A stretch of 64,000 bases of DNA from Candidatus Kapaibacterium sp. GTDB taxonomy: Bacteria; Bacteroidota; Ignavibacteria; Kapaibacteriales; UBA2268. The stretch is taken from the NCBI GenBank assembly GCA_013414795.1, contig CP058732.1:918501-982500 (forward strand), written 5' to 3'. Of the stretch, positions 46,257-55,349 are shown one piece after another. The number at the start of each line of letters is the position of its first letter. The stretch's first letter is position 1. The notes under the pieces are model-generated. The model saw nothing but the letters and a program-made list of their open reading frames with translations. It was not told where the DNA came from and searched no databases. The position numbers and the translations under genes are program-made.

Positions 46257-47300
46257 ATGCTAACTCGAAGACAATTTACGGAAATTTGTACACTTGCTCT
46301 ATTTGGTTTAAATGCAAGAAATTTGTTCTCTTTGAATAATAAACAAAAGGATAAATTGATAAAGCCCAAAGCATTAAAAACAAACGATACTGTGGGAATT
46401 GTGGCACCAGGTACAGCGGTGCCAAGCCCAGACGATTTGTTCCGAGCCAATGAAATAATTTTTAAACTTGGGCTACGAGCCAAATTCGGGAAGAGCATAT
46501 CAAAAGGCACAAATTACCGAACTCGAACAGTGCAAGAACGGCTGGACGACCTAATGGAAATGTTTCTGGATAGTGATGTGCGAGCAATTTTTTGTATTCG
46601 TGGGGGCTATGGTAGCGGTCAACTCCTCGACAAAATCGACTATTCGATTGTCCGAAACAATCCGAAGATTTTCCTCGGATATAGCGATATTACTGCTTTA
46701 CATATCGCTTTCAATCGATTTGCAAATTTGGTTACCTACCACGGTCCAGTTTTGCTTTCCTCTTTTACCAAATATACTTTTGACAATTTGAGTTCCGTAA
46801 TCTTTGGTAAAGAAAAACGCCCGACTATACAAAACCCAGTTGATGGGAACACAATTAGAACAACACACTACATTAGAACAATTTATTCTGGAAAGACCGA
46901 AGGAAAAGTTGTTGGGGGTAACCTTTCGATTATCACATCCTTGCTTGGAACAAGTTATGAATATGATTTTAACGACGCATTGCTGGTAATTGAAGATGTC
47001 GGCGAAGAACCATATAGAATCGACAGAATGCTGAACCACTTACGACTTGCAGGTGTTTTCGAAAAAGCCAATGGAATCGTATTTGGCGAATGTAATGATT
47101 GCATTGCCACTTCGCAAAATGTCTGGGATTTATCACTTGGGGAAGTGCTCGATAATTACCTACTTCCTTTGCGAAAACCATCATTTTACGGACTTTGCAT
47201 TGGACACACACAGGACCAATCCACGTTCGCAATTGGTCCTCGGGCAGAACTCGATGCCTCCGCTGGCAAATTTACATATCTTGAAGATGTTATTGAATAG
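46257..47300 (+). CDS. LD-carboxypeptidase (peptidase family S66)
   Basis: A 347-residue serine peptidase that removes the terminal D-Ala from murein tetrapeptides in peptidoglycan recycling. S66 signatures: VGIVAPGTAV near the start, IFCIRGGYGSGQLL, the nucleophile Ser in LGYSDITALH, LLVIEDVGEEPYRIDRMLNHL for the acidic residue, and the His in GLCIGHTQDQ. The N-terminus LTRRQFTEICTLALFG resembles a twin-arginine signal, suggesting export, unlike cytoplasmic E. coli LdcA. Its 3' end overlaps the convergent CPBP gene by 11 bases. Confidence 0.93.
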   Translation: MLTRRQFTEICTLALFGLNARNLFSLNNKQKDKLIKPKALKTNDTVGIVAPGTAVPSPDDLFRANEIIFKLGLRAKFGKSISKGTNYRTRTVQERLDDLMEMFLDSDVRAIFCIRGGYGSGQLLDKIDYSIVRNNPKIFLGYSDITALHIAFNRFANLVTYHGPVLLSSFTKYTFDNLSSVIFGKEKRPTIQNPVDGNTIRTTHYIRTIYSGKTEGKVVGGNLSIITSLLGTSYEYDFNDALLVIEDVGEEPYRIDRMLNHLRLAGVFEKANGIVFGECNDCIATSQNVWDLSLGEVLDNYLLPLRKPSFYGLCIGHTQDQSTFAIGPRAELDASAGKFTYLEDVIE

Positions 47301-48150
47301 GTGTATCCGTGTATTTCTCCCGTAGAATACGAGAATAAACTTCGGGCACAGGAATAAATTTCTTTGCAACGATATAAGCAGAAATTAGCAAGAATAAAGT
47401 TGTAACCAATCCACCTTCGATACCAAAGTCCCCTCCGAAAATAATCGGATTCAATTCCATAATTTTGGTTTGAAAAATTGAGGTGCCCCAATCCAATCCG
47501 CTAACCCGAGAATTGAGGAGAAACTTTTGCCAGAAGTTCCAACCAATATGGAATCCAATCGAAAGCCAAAGAGTCGAGGTTCGTACGTAGCACAAACACA
47601 ACACCACTCCCGCAAGGAAAATATTCACAAATCCAATCAATGTTATATTGGGATTCATCAAATGAAGGAGTGCAAAGACAAGAGAAGTAACAAAGATTGC
47701 AAACGCTTCTCCCTTTTTGTCGATAAGTTTTTGAAAAAGAACGCCACGGAAAACCAATTCTTCCCCAGCGGCTGCGAATCCAATGAAATACAGGTAGTAC
47801 AAAACATTTAGAAAAGTTATGGAATTAAGCGAAATTCCCCAAAATGAAAGCAAACCAAGGAGAGGAATAAAAAAAACTAAAGGCAAAAGTAATCCAAACA
47901 GAAGATGTTGCAATGATTTTTTGTGAACCACAAGCCCAAAGAAATGCCAAAGCCGATAATTTTGTGCAGAAATTACAACGATATTTGCAATTAAACCAGC
48001 GAAAAAGAAAATTGCTGGATAAATAGTCAAAGACAAGTAATTAAAAACAATAGGAATTGCAAAAGAAGCAAAAAACACTACAACAAAAATAATCAAGGAA
48101 AGCCACCAACTTTCTTGCCAGCGTTTGATTGATTTTGAATTGTTCCGCAA
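47290..48150 (-). CDS. CPBP-family intramembrane metalloprotease
   Basis: 286 residues, mostly membrane helices (seven or eight). The Abi/CAAX protease motifs are intact: AAAGEELVFRGVLFQ (EExxxR), FALLHLM (FxxxH) and IGFHIGWNF (HxxxN). The family includes prenyl-protein proteases and bacteriocin-immunity-like proteins; substrate unknown. The start appears to be TTG at 48150, because an in-frame stop lies only three codons upstream and no ATG occurs until deep inside. It starts two bases after the stop of the 69-residue gene, which suggests coupling. Confidence 0.88.
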   Translation of the reverse strand: MRNNSKSIKRWQESWWLSLIIFVVVFFASFAIPIVFNYLSLTIYPAIFFFAGLIANIVVISAQNYRLWHFFGLVVHKKSLQHLLFGLLLPLVFFIPLLGLLSFWGISLNSITFLNVLYYLYFIGFAAAGEELVFRGVLFQKLIDKKGEAFAIFVTSLVFALLHLMNPNITLIGFVNIFLAGVVLCLCYVRTSTLWLSIGFHIGWNFWQKFLLNSRVSGLDWGTSIFQTKIMELNPIIFGGDFGIEGGLVTTLFLLISAYIVAKKFIPVPEVYSRILREKYTDTPIQ

Positions 48151-48152
48151 GC

Positions 48153-48362
48153 CTAACTCTCAGTTTGTTGAGTTTGTTTTTTTAATTCAGCAATATGGTT
48201 TTCAATTGCCTTACGCATTAGCATCACAACTTGTTCGTGTTCGCTTCCGTTTATCATAAGATTCAATTGAGGGCAATAGGAAGCATAGTCGTTTTCGCCA
48301 CGCCTACGGACGTAAATCTCATAATCAGCAAAATCTGTTGATGTCGATTTTTGAACTTCCAT
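48153..48362 (-). CDS. Small HicB-like protein
   Basis: 69 residues. The core YEIYVRRRGENDYASYCPQL...EHEQVVMLMRKAIENHIAEL resembles the HicB partial RNase-H-like fold (strand, x-x-CP-x-L, then a helix with A/E-x-H), though without a DNA-binding tail. No HicA toxin lies next to it; the adjacent gene is the CPBP protease. It may be an unrelated conserved small protein of the lineage. Resemblance is by pattern only. Confidence 0.55.
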   Translation of the reverse strand: MEVQKSTSTDFADYEIYVRRRGENDYASYCPQLNLMINGSEHEQVVMLMRKAIENHIAELKKQTQQTES

Positions 48363-48468
48363 TTTTTATTCTAATTTTTAAATTAGCAAGTTACAGAATT
48401 TTCATCAAATGTAAAACAAAAATAGTCAATAATTGCTAATTTTGTTGCTTGTAATTGGTTAAAATGTT

Positions 48469-49161
48469 ATGGTAAAAAAATTCTGTGTTATTGGGCTTGG
48501 ATATTTCGGCTATAATCTTGCTTTAAGACTTAGCGAACTTGGTGCGGAAGTTCTTGCAATAGATAACCACCAAGATGTCATCGACCGAATCAGCGATAAA
48601 GTTGCCCACGCTGTTTGTATGAATGCAACGGACGAACGAGCACTTAAAAGCCTTGGCTTGAAAGATATGGATGCTGTCATTGTGGCAATTGGTGAAGGCT
48701 TCGAAAGTTCAATCCTCACGACAGCAGTTTTACAAGAAATTGGTGTGAAAAAAATTTACAACCGAGTGACTTCCCCCATCCACGAGCGTATTCTTCGCCT
48801 GATGAACGTAACCGAAATACTCCTTCCAGAAGCAGAAGCCGCCGAACAACTTGCAAATCGATTGATGATACCTGGGGTTTTAAATTACTATTTTATTACA
48901 GAAGAATACGGAATTTTTGAAATCGAAACACCAGAAAAATTTTTCGACAAAACACTTGCTGAAATCCAGTTGCGAAACAAGTACAATCTCAATCTCATCA
49001 CTCTTAAAAAACTAAAAAAAGCACGTGGTTTGTTAAGTCGTGGCGAGCACGAAGAATTTGAAGTCGTTGGCGTTCCAACCCCCGAACTTGTTCTTTCCGA
49101 AGGCACTATTATGGTTCTGTTTGGCAAAGAGGAAGATGTGAAAAATTTGTTGAACGTTTAG
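48469..49161 (+). CDS. TrkA/KtrA-type potassium channel regulatory protein
   Basis: A 230-residue cytoplasmic regulator. The RCK-N domain has the nucleotide-binding VIGLGYFGYNLALRLSELGAEVLAID and DAVIVAIGE, and the RCK-C domain occupies about residues 145-230. It gates a TrkH/KtrB potassium transporter in response to NAD(H)/ATP or c-di-AMP. The membrane subunit is not adjacent here. It is followed 7 bases later by a PD40 protein gene. Confidence 0.92.
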   Translation: MVKKFCVIGLGYFGYNLALRLSELGAEVLAIDNHQDVIDRISDKVAHAVCMNATDERALKSLGLKDMDAVIVAIGEGFESSILTTAVLQEIGVKKIYNRVTSPIHERILRLMNVTEILLPEAEAAEQLANRLMIPGVLNYYFITEEYGIFEIETPEKFFDKTLAEIQLRNKYNLNLITLKKLKKARGLLSRGEHEEFEVVGVPTPELVLSEGTIMVLFGKEEDVKNLLNV

Positions 49162-49168
49162 TTTTATT

Positions 49169-51076
49169 ATGTTCTACTTTAAATTTTGCTTTAAACATAT
49201 ATCCAAGTACCTCTTCCTATTTACCTTATCAATGCTAACACTTACTTTACTTCCCAAATACATTTACTCAAATCAACAAGATTGGGGGAACCCAACAAAC
49301 ATACGACTAATAAATTCCCCAAAAGATGACTTTGCTCCTTGTTGGAATTCTTATGAAAAGCGATTATATTTTTCATCCGACAGAAAAGGAAAATCAAAAC
49401 TCTACATAACGGAAATTGACGAACAGGGAAATTTCACTGAACCGAAGGAATTGACTGACCCATTGAACAAAAGCACAACAAACATCTCATATATTAGTTT
49501 TCTATCGGAAACAGAGGCAATTTTAAATGCTTTTCGCAAAGGCTATTCACAAGCATATTTGAATATCTTCTACACGCAAAGACGTTCGGGACAATGGCAA
49601 AAGCCAATTCCGCTCGATAGCCTTGAATGCGAATGTTTTATGCTTCATCCAACTGTTTCAAAAGATGGCAATTTTGTGATATTCTCTTCAAATCTGGATG
49701 ACCCAAATCAATTGGATTTGTACATTGCATACAAGCGTGAAAATGGTGTCTGGGGAAATATCGAAAAGATTGAGGAACTTTCCACCGACGGCAATGAAAT
49801 AACACCATTTCTCGCTTCGAACGACACGCTTTACTTCGCAAGCAATGGTTTCGGTGGACCAGGTGGTTTCGATTTATTTTACTCCGTGAGGAAATTCAAT
49901 GTTTGGCAAAGCCCTACTCCATTGAGCCAATTGAACACTCGATACGATGAGTCCGATTTTGCTGTAATAAACGACACGCTTGCTATTTTTGCCTCAAACA
50001 ACATCGAAGGTTTGGGGGGATTGGATTTGTACCTCGCCCGAAGAATCTCAAAAGAGGAAGTAGTTTCCGAACCAATACCCAAACTGGATTTAAGCATTTC
50101 AGTGCAAATACCAATCTTGCGTGTACAACAAGAATTCGAATACGAACTTGCACAATTTCCACAAATTTTCCCTTTTGATTTACTTAATCAAAAATACGAA
50201 CCCATTCCATTGAACTCGAATTTTCTTCCTTCTCTGGATGCGTTAATACAAAACTATTTGGTTATTCTATTCCAAAAAGTTTCTTTGAATAAAATTGAAA
50301 CAACTATATCCTATGATACAACAAAGAAAGAAATCGACGGGAAAATTAAGAGACTTGTCGAGGACTTCAAACAAAAATTTGATTCTTTTCAAAACCTTGT
50401 AAAAATCGAACACAATAATTCGGACTATATTATTATTAAAACACAAAAAGAAGAACTCTTCGAACCAATTCAAATTGGTAAATTCACATCAACATACGAA
50501 CCTCCTATACTTGAAATAAGTGTTAATGCACGCCCCGCAAGTCTTTTGTCTTCTTTCGAAATTTCGATTCGAGGTACCGAAATCAAGAGAGTAGGATACA
50601 ATATCCCCTTTTCAACATCGATAGAATTGAAACAAGATAGCCTTTCTGGATTGACCATTGCAGATTCGCTGTTCATAGATTTAATTGCAAAAGACACCAC
50701 TGGGCGAAGTTATTTGATGAGTTATCCAATAGTTCTCAACCGTTCATCTGTTTTTTACAAAAAAACAATATCCTTTCAGAATAAAAAAATTGAACGATAC
50801 TACCTCTTCCGCCCATTTTCCGATTTCGAAAATCGATTTGATTTGAAGAAAATTTTGGAAAATTTAGCAGAATATTCCCAGAATATCAAAAGTATACAAT
50901 TGGTTGGAGAATTGGATTCGAAAGACCCAGAGATTATCGAACTCACTAGGCAAATTGCAAATTATTTACATCTATCCCCAAGCCAAGTTACTTTAATGCA
51001 AAAAACGAGTGATTACGAAAATACTTTCGGGAAAATTCCACCTCGCTGTATTATTCTACTCGTTGAAATCAGGTAG
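49169..51076 (+). CDS. Exported PD40 beta-propeller protein, possibly PorE/OmpA-related
   Basis: 635 residues with an N-terminal signal/membrane helix (YLFLFTLSMLTLTLLP). Residues about 45-300 form a propeller with PD40 repeats (LYFSSDRKGKSKLYI, FVIFSSNLDDPNQLDLYIA, LYFASNGFGGPGGFDLFYS, AIFASNNIEGLGGLDLYLA). The FGGPGGFDLFYS style is typical of the T9SS PorE/OmpA-PD40 group. The C-terminal 100 residues (YYLFRPFSDFENRFDLKKIL...QIANYLHLSPSQVTL) could be a degenerate OmpA-like domain, without the usual NxxLSxxRA motif. Likely envelope-associated. Converges with the glycosyltransferase gene at a 5-base gap. Confidence 0.72.
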   Translation: MFYFKFCFKHISKYLFLFTLSMLTLTLLPKYIYSNQQDWGNPTNIRLINSPKDDFAPCWNSYEKRLYFSSDRKGKSKLYITEIDEQGNFTEPKELTDPLNKSTTNISYISFLSETEAILNAFRKGYSQAYLNIFYTQRRSGQWQKPIPLDSLECECFMLHPTVSKDGNFVIFSSNLDDPNQLDLYIAYKRENGVWGNIEKIEELSTDGNEITPFLASNDTLYFASNGFGGPGGFDLFYSVRKFNVWQSPTPLSQLNTRYDESDFAVINDTLAIFASNNIEGLGGLDLYLARRISKEEVVSEPIPKLDLSISVQIPILRVQQEFEYELAQFPQIFPFDLLNQKYEPIPLNSNFLPSLDALIQNYLVILFQKVSLNKIETTISYDTTKKEIDGKIKRLVEDFKQKFDSFQNLVKIEHNNSDYIIIKTQKEELFEPIQIGKFTSTYEPPILEISVNARPASLLSSFEISIRGTEIKRVGYNIPFSTSIELKQDSLSGLTIADSLFIDLIAKDTTGRSYLMSYPIVLNRSSVFYKKTISFQNKKIERYYLFRPFSDFENRFDLKKILENLAEYSQNIKSIQLVGELDSKDPEIIELTRQIANYLHLSPSQVTLMQKTSDYENTFGKIPPRCIILLVEIR

Positions 51077-51081
51077 TTATT

Positions 51082-52395
51082 CTATCTTTTTGAAATTTTC
51101 TCAAGAATTGAGGCAAGTTGCCTTGTATGCTCTTTCCGAGAATATTTTTGAATTTCCTCGAAATCTGGTTGAAAAGCACCTTTCGACTTCCATAAATTGA
51201 AAAGAGTGAGAAAATATTCCGAAATACGCTCGATTTGGCTTTGGTGGGCAACCAATCCAGACTTTGTTTTGTTGATTATTTCTGCAACGGCTCCATCGGT
51301 CGGAGCAATTGTTAAAATTGGTCTACCAGTCCCAAGATACTCGAAGACTTTGCCAGGAACAATTTCTTTGCTTTCTTTCGATTCGTCTACAATCAAAAGT
51401 AGAGCATCGGATTTCATTAGTTGTTCAAGACTTTGTCTGTGGGGAAGATATTGAACTACTTCGATACTATCTTTTACAATTGTGTTGTCAATCATATGAT
51501 GTACTTCTGCACCAAATCGACCAATTAATTTGATTTTGAATTCATTCTTGCTAACTTCTCGGTTTTGAACAAGAAATTCCAACGCTTTGAAAAGGCTTTC
51601 GGGGTTACGCCTTCCATACATCGAGCCAGTGTAAGTCAAAGTAAACACTTCGTTCGGTGTATATTTCACATCTGGATAATCCGCTGGGTCGAAACCGTTT
51701 GGGATGTGAACAAATTTGCTGAAATCGATGTCTGAATATTTGCTTTCAACATCCTTTTTTATTCCTTCCCAAGCCACTTCGACTAAAGTTGCTTCCGAGA
51801 AAACTGAATGTTCAAGGTGTCTATCAATCAGGGCGGGGATAAACCAACGTTTTGGTGTTGAAATAAAGCCAGTCCACGGGTCTCGAAACCCCGCAACCCA
51901 AGGAATTTTCATCTTTCTATGCACATAGCGAGCAATAAGAGAACAAGTGTAGGGCGGAGAAGAACTATAAACAGCGTCAACATTATATTCTTTACAAATT
52001 TCAATGGCTTTTTTCTTCGCAGTCAAAAGCCAGCCAACTCGGGCGTCTGGAATGAAAAATGTTGCACGGATAAATTCTGCAATCCTCTCTTTCAAAGTTA
52101 ACTTTTGGTCCTCTTTCTTGATGACATTGACATCGATAGCAACATTTTTGGGTTTACCCGTAAACGCTCGATACAAATCGTATGGTTCGTAAATTTTCGT
52201 TCTGAACACTTTTGTGTTCTCTGGAATTTCTTCCAGAAGAGAATAATCAATTGCTGGGAAAGTACCATTTTCGACTGTTAGAACTAACGGCTCCCAGCCA
52301 AATTCGGGCAAGTATTTCGTGTATTTCAAAACTCTTTGAACACCAGGACCACCAGAAGGGGGAAAATAGTAGGCAACAATGAGTAAACGTTTCAT
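51082..52395 (-). CDS. Family 4 glycosyltransferase
   Basis: A 437-residue GT-B enzyme. The N-terminal YYFPPSGGPGVQRVLKYTKYLPEFGWEP is characteristic of this GT4 subgroup. The middle holds PWVAGFRDPWTGF, and the C-terminal donor domain shows TLTYTGSMYGRRNPESLFKAL, LLLIVDES and VPGKVFEYLGTGRPIL with the conserved Glu. Probably acts in surface polysaccharide or glycan assembly. It overlaps the dCMP deaminase gene by 4 bases. Confidence 0.92.
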   Translation of the reverse strand: MKRLLIVAYYFPPSGGPGVQRVLKYTKYLPEFGWEPLVLTVENGTFPAIDYSLLEEIPENTKVFRTKIYEPYDLYRAFTGKPKNVAIDVNVIKKEDQKLTLKERIAEFIRATFFIPDARVGWLLTAKKKAIEICKEYNVDAVYSSSPPYTCSLIARYVHRKMKIPWVAGFRDPWTGFISTPKRWFIPALIDRHLEHSVFSEATLVEVAWEGIKKDVESKYSDIDFSKFVHIPNGFDPADYPDVKYTPNEVFTLTYTGSMYGRRNPESLFKALEFLVQNREVSKNEFKIKLIGRFGAEVHHMIDNTIVKDSIEVVQYLPHRQSLEQLMKSDALLLIVDESKESKEIVPGKVFEYLGTGRPILTIAPTDGAVAEIINKTKSGLVAHQSQIERISEYFLTLFNLWKSKGAFQPDFEEIQKYSRKEHTRQLASILEKISKR

Positions 52396-52946
52396 TTTTC
52401 GTTCTCTTCTCGATTTAAGTACTCGTAGGCATTATGAATAATTCCATTCATATAAATTTCTGGTACAACAATGTTACAAGTAACATAGCGAAGTCGAACG
52501 CCTGCCTCGAGGAACATTTCGGTTGTTCGTCGATGTTGTTCAGCCCATTTCCCATCGGTGTGTTTGTCGTAGAAATCCTGTCCATTGCGGTGGACAATTA
52601 CTTCGGAAATGCCAGTTTGAATTATAGCCCGAGCACAGTCTGTGCAAGGTAGCCAGGGAACATAAATTTTACATCCTTTCAATGGAGTACCACGGCGAGC
52701 AGCGTTGTAAATAGCATTTCTTTCGGCGTGTTCAATCCAGTAGTACTTTTCCCCATTTTCACGGCTAATCCGCTTCCCTTCCTTGTCGATTTCAATGTTG
52801 CGTGGCAAAGAATTGTATCCAGTCGAAACGAGCACATTGTCCGAGTCGGCAATAACAGCACCGACATGTGTCATATCGTCCCTACTCCTCATTCCAACAA
52901 GATAGCAAAGAGTAATATAAAGTTGGTCCCAATCTGGTCTTTTCAT
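52392..52946 (-). CDS. dCMP deaminase (ComEB-like cytidine/deoxycytidylate deaminase)
   Basis: 184 residues from ATG 52946 (MKRPDWDQLYITLCYLV), the usual N-terminus for this family; the frame is open further upstream but would overlap anmK. The zinc site is complete: HAERNAIYNAA (His and catalytic Glu) and PWLPCTDCARAI (two Cys). An additional DDMTHVGAVIAD near the N-terminus is also typical. It converts dCMP to dUMP for thymidylate synthesis. Located between anmK (52 bases upstream) and a glycosyltransferase. Confidence 0.9.
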   Translation of the reverse strand: MKRPDWDQLYITLCYLVGMRSRDDMTHVGAVIADSDNVLVSTGYNSLPRNIEIDKEGKRISRENGEKYYWIEHAERNAIYNAARRGTPLKGCKIYVPWLPCTDCARAIIQTGISEVIVHRNGQDFYDKHTDGKWAEQHRRTTEMFLEAGVRLRYVTCNIVVPEIYMNGIIHNAYEYLNREENEK

Positions 52947-52998
52947 TTTGCAATCCCAAATAAATACAAAATTATTAACAAATATGGAGTAAACTTGG

Positions 52999-54183
52999 TT
53001 AAATGGCAACAATTCCAAGCGAAACTCTTTCGCGCGCTCCCGTAACGCTCGGAATATTCGAAGGGAGTCCACCCATTCGCAAATATGCTAAAAAGGCAAA
53101 AGCAAGTGCTTCTTTTGCTTGAACGGGTATCCCAACTTTATCGCTCGTCATAATTTCGGTTTCTGGCAAATAAAAACTCAAAAGTTCCATCAAAAATTTA
53201 TTTCTTGCTCCACCGCCAGAGACTATCAATCTGCAATTCCTATTGGCAAAAAGTTTTATGTTCTCCGCAACTGACCAAGCAGTGTAATGTGTCAAAGTTG
53301 TAATTATATCTTCACCTGGAAGTTTTTTGTTTTTACCCAAATCAATAATTTCCCTTAAAAGTTCAGAATTGAAATATTCTCTTCCAGTCGATTTGGGTGG
53401 CTTTTGCCGAACGAAAGGAATAGATTTTAATTTTTTGAATATTGCATTATTAAGTTTTCCCTTGCGAGCAGTTTCGCCGTCTTTGTCCAAGTTTTGATTA
53501 AAAAGCAATTTCATCGCACCATCAATCAACACATTTCCAGGTCCAGTATCGAAAGCAACAACATTGTTCAATTTTGCTTTTGTTGGTATATATGTGATGT
53601 TTGCAATTCCGCCAATGTTCAAAGCAACAACGTCTTTTTCCTTTGAGGCAAGGAATTCGTAATCGAAAATCGGGACAAGAGGAGCACCTTCGCCGCCAAC
53701 TGCAATGTCCTTGGTGCGGAAGTCGCCAACAATTGGAATTTTCAGAAGTTGAGCCATTGCCCCAAGTGAAACCAATTGAAAGGTAAAGCCATTTTTAGGA
53801 TTATCTTTTGGATGTGGTTCGTGCCAAACAGTTTGCCCGTGAACACCGATTGCATTGACTTTTTCAATTGGGAAGTTGTGCATTTCGAGAAATGTTTTCA
53901 CTGTTTTAACGAAGAAATAAGCAAGTTCAAAATTCAATTGTGCTATTTCCCTTGTGGTGGCAATGTTTGCAATTGCATTTTCAATTGAAGTTTTAAGGTT
54001 TACCGAAAGAGGAAAATTATCGTAATAGAGCATAGAAAAAAGGAAATGACGACTTTTCGCCCCAATGAATTTTGAAAGGACAATGTCTACACTATCGACA
54101 GAAGTGCCCGTCATAATTCCAATAACGTAGCGGGATTTCGAAAACCATTCTTCGCCATTTGTCAAATATAAACTTTTTGCCAT
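52999..54183 (-). CDS. anmK: Anhydro-N-acetylmuramic acid kinase
   Basis: 394 residues from ATG 54183 (MAKSLYL); the frame extends 37 codons further but that part shows no conservation. Motifs: GIMTGTSVDSVDIVL, GVHGQTVWHEPH, GDFRTKDIAVGGEGAPLVP, NIGGIANITYIP, FDTGPGNVLID and IVSGGGARN. It phosphorylates and opens anhydroMurNAc during murein recycling. It complements the NagZ-like gene at 10814 and the LD-carboxypeptidase at 46257, although the three are not clustered. Confidence 0.95.
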   Translation of the reverse strand: MAKSLYLTNGEEWFSKSRYVIGIMTGTSVDSVDIVLSKFIGAKSRHFLFSMLYYDNFPLSVNLKTSIENAIANIATTREIAQLNFELAYFFVKTVKTFLEMHNFPIEKVNAIGVHGQTVWHEPHPKDNPKNGFTFQLVSLGAMAQLLKIPIVGDFRTKDIAVGGEGAPLVPIFDYEFLASKEKDVVALNIGGIANITYIPTKAKLNNVVAFDTGPGNVLIDGAMKLLFNQNLDKDGETARKGKLNNAIFKKLKSIPFVRQKPPKSTGREYFNSELLREIIDLGKNKKLPGEDIITTLTHYTAWSVAENIKLFANRNCRLIVSGGGARNKFLMELLSFYLPETEIMTSDKVGIPVQAKEALAFAFLAYLRMGGLPSNIPSVTGARERVSLGIVAI

Positions 54184-54327
54184 AACATTGTTTAATTCTA
54201 ACCATTGTTGATTATTAATCACCAAAATTAGAGAAAAATACATTATGTGGAAATCGGGATAAATCCGAACAATTTCTAAATTATTGTTTTTCAATTACTT
54301 ACAAATCAACAAAATTCACTTGATTAC

Positions 54328-54343
54328 TGGCATATTACTTGTA
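54328..54343 (+). promoter_or_regulatory. Candidate sigma-54 promoter of the flagellar operon
   Basis: TGGCATATTACTTGTA resembles the sigma-54 -24/-12 consensus (TGGCACG-N4-TTGCW): TGGCA and TTG are exact and correctly spaced. It lies 31 bases before the small ORF that opens the flagellar operon. Flagellar rod/hook operons are commonly sigma-54 dependent. No rpoN or activator is visible in the window, so this is a hypothesis. Confidence 0.4.
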
Positions 54344-54374
54344 AAACTTTCCAATTGAATTCAAAAGTTAAAGT

Positions 54375-54551
54375 ATGGAAAGGTACAAATTTTTTTCAAG
54401 CGAGGAAAAAGAAATTTTGATTGAAGCGTTGAGAAGATTGGTAAACGAAAGAAAACCAATTTACGATGGCTACCAAAAATATTTAAAAAAAGAAATACAA
54501 CAAGAAGAAATCGAGTTTAAGGATAAAATAAAGTCCAAGGAGGGACAATGA
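54375..54551 (+). CDS. Small 58-residue protein coupled to flgF, unrecognised
   Basis: ATG 54375 opens a 58-codon frame encoding a highly charged, helical peptide (MERYKFFSSEEKEILIEALRR at the start, then basic/acidic heptads ending KSKEGQ). Its stop overlaps the flgF start by four bases (ATGA), and the flgF ribosome site (AAGGAGG) lies inside it. This coupling makes it likely to be real despite its size. It may be a small flagellar regulator or chaperone; no family recognised. Confidence 0.6.
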   Translation: MERYKFFSSEEKEILIEALRRLVNERKPIYDGYQKYLKKEIQQEEIEFKDKIKSKEGQ

Positions 54552-55330
54552 TTAAAGAATTATATACCGCAGCGCTCGGAATGATACCCCAGCAGATGAA
54601 GTTGGAAATAACTGCTAACAATCTTTCAAACGCAAATACCATTGGTTTCAAAAAAGAGCGACTTTTCGAGCGCGAAATAATCGAGGCAAAATTGAACTTA
54701 TTGAATAATTCTGGAAGAGCAGAACCGACGGATATACCAACACAAACATATACTGACTTTTCTTTTGGCAGTTTCGAAAAGACAGACAACCCGCTCGACC
54801 TTGCGATTGAAAACCAAAATGCTTTCTTTGAAGTTGAAGACGACCAAGGGAACAGGTTTCTTACACGAGCCGGAAACTTTACCTTGAACAGGGACGGTTC
54901 CATTTCTGCCAAGGATGGCAAGTTTCTGGTTGCCGACACTGGAAGATTAAACATTTTACGCGAATTTACAGTCGATACTTCATCAATTGAAAATACAATT
55001 GCTTCGAATATTAAAGTAAGTGAAAGAGGGGAAGTATATCTTAATAAAGCGCTCATAGGTAGAATTCAATTGGTCTATGTTGAAAACCCCGAGTCGCTCG
55101 AAAAAGTTTCCGGCGTCTACTTCAAACCAACGGAAAACACAAAACAAAGGTATCTTGGGACTGAAGAAACTGTAATTCGACAAGGGTGGATAGAAAATTC
55201 TAATGTAAATCCTATCGAGGAGATGGTTTCACTAATTGAACTGCAACGCTTATTCGATATTGGAGCAAAAATAATTCAGACCCAAGACCAAACGCTCGAC
55301 CAAAGTATTCGTATTGGTCGCTTTGTGTAA
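54548..55330 (+). CDS. flgF: Flagellar basal-body rod protein FlgF
   Basis: A 260-residue rod protein with the N-terminal rod signature (LYTAALGMIPQQMKLEITANNLSNANTIGFKKER), the central DNPLDLAIENQNAFFEVED and LTRAGNFTLNRDGS, and the C-terminal helix PIEEMVSLIELQRLFDIGAKIIQTQDQTLDQSI. The shorter, non-FlgG-like C-terminus and its position before flgG support FlgF (proximal rod). Exported by the flagellar type III system. First large gene of an operon running to motA. Confidence 0.88.
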   Translation: MIKELYTAALGMIPQQMKLEITANNLSNANTIGFKKERLFEREIIEAKLNLLNNSGRAEPTDIPTQTYTDFSFGSFEKTDNPLDLAIENQNAFFEVEDDQGNRFLTRAGNFTLNRDGSISAKDGKFLVADTGRLNILREFTVDTSSIENTIASNIKVSERGEVYLNKALIGRIQLVYVENPESLEKVSGVYFKPTENTKQRYLGTEETVIRQGWIENSNVNPIEEMVSLIELQRLFDIGAKIIQTQDQTLDQSIRIGRFV

Positions 55331-55349
55331 GACAAATATGGAGGTATAA

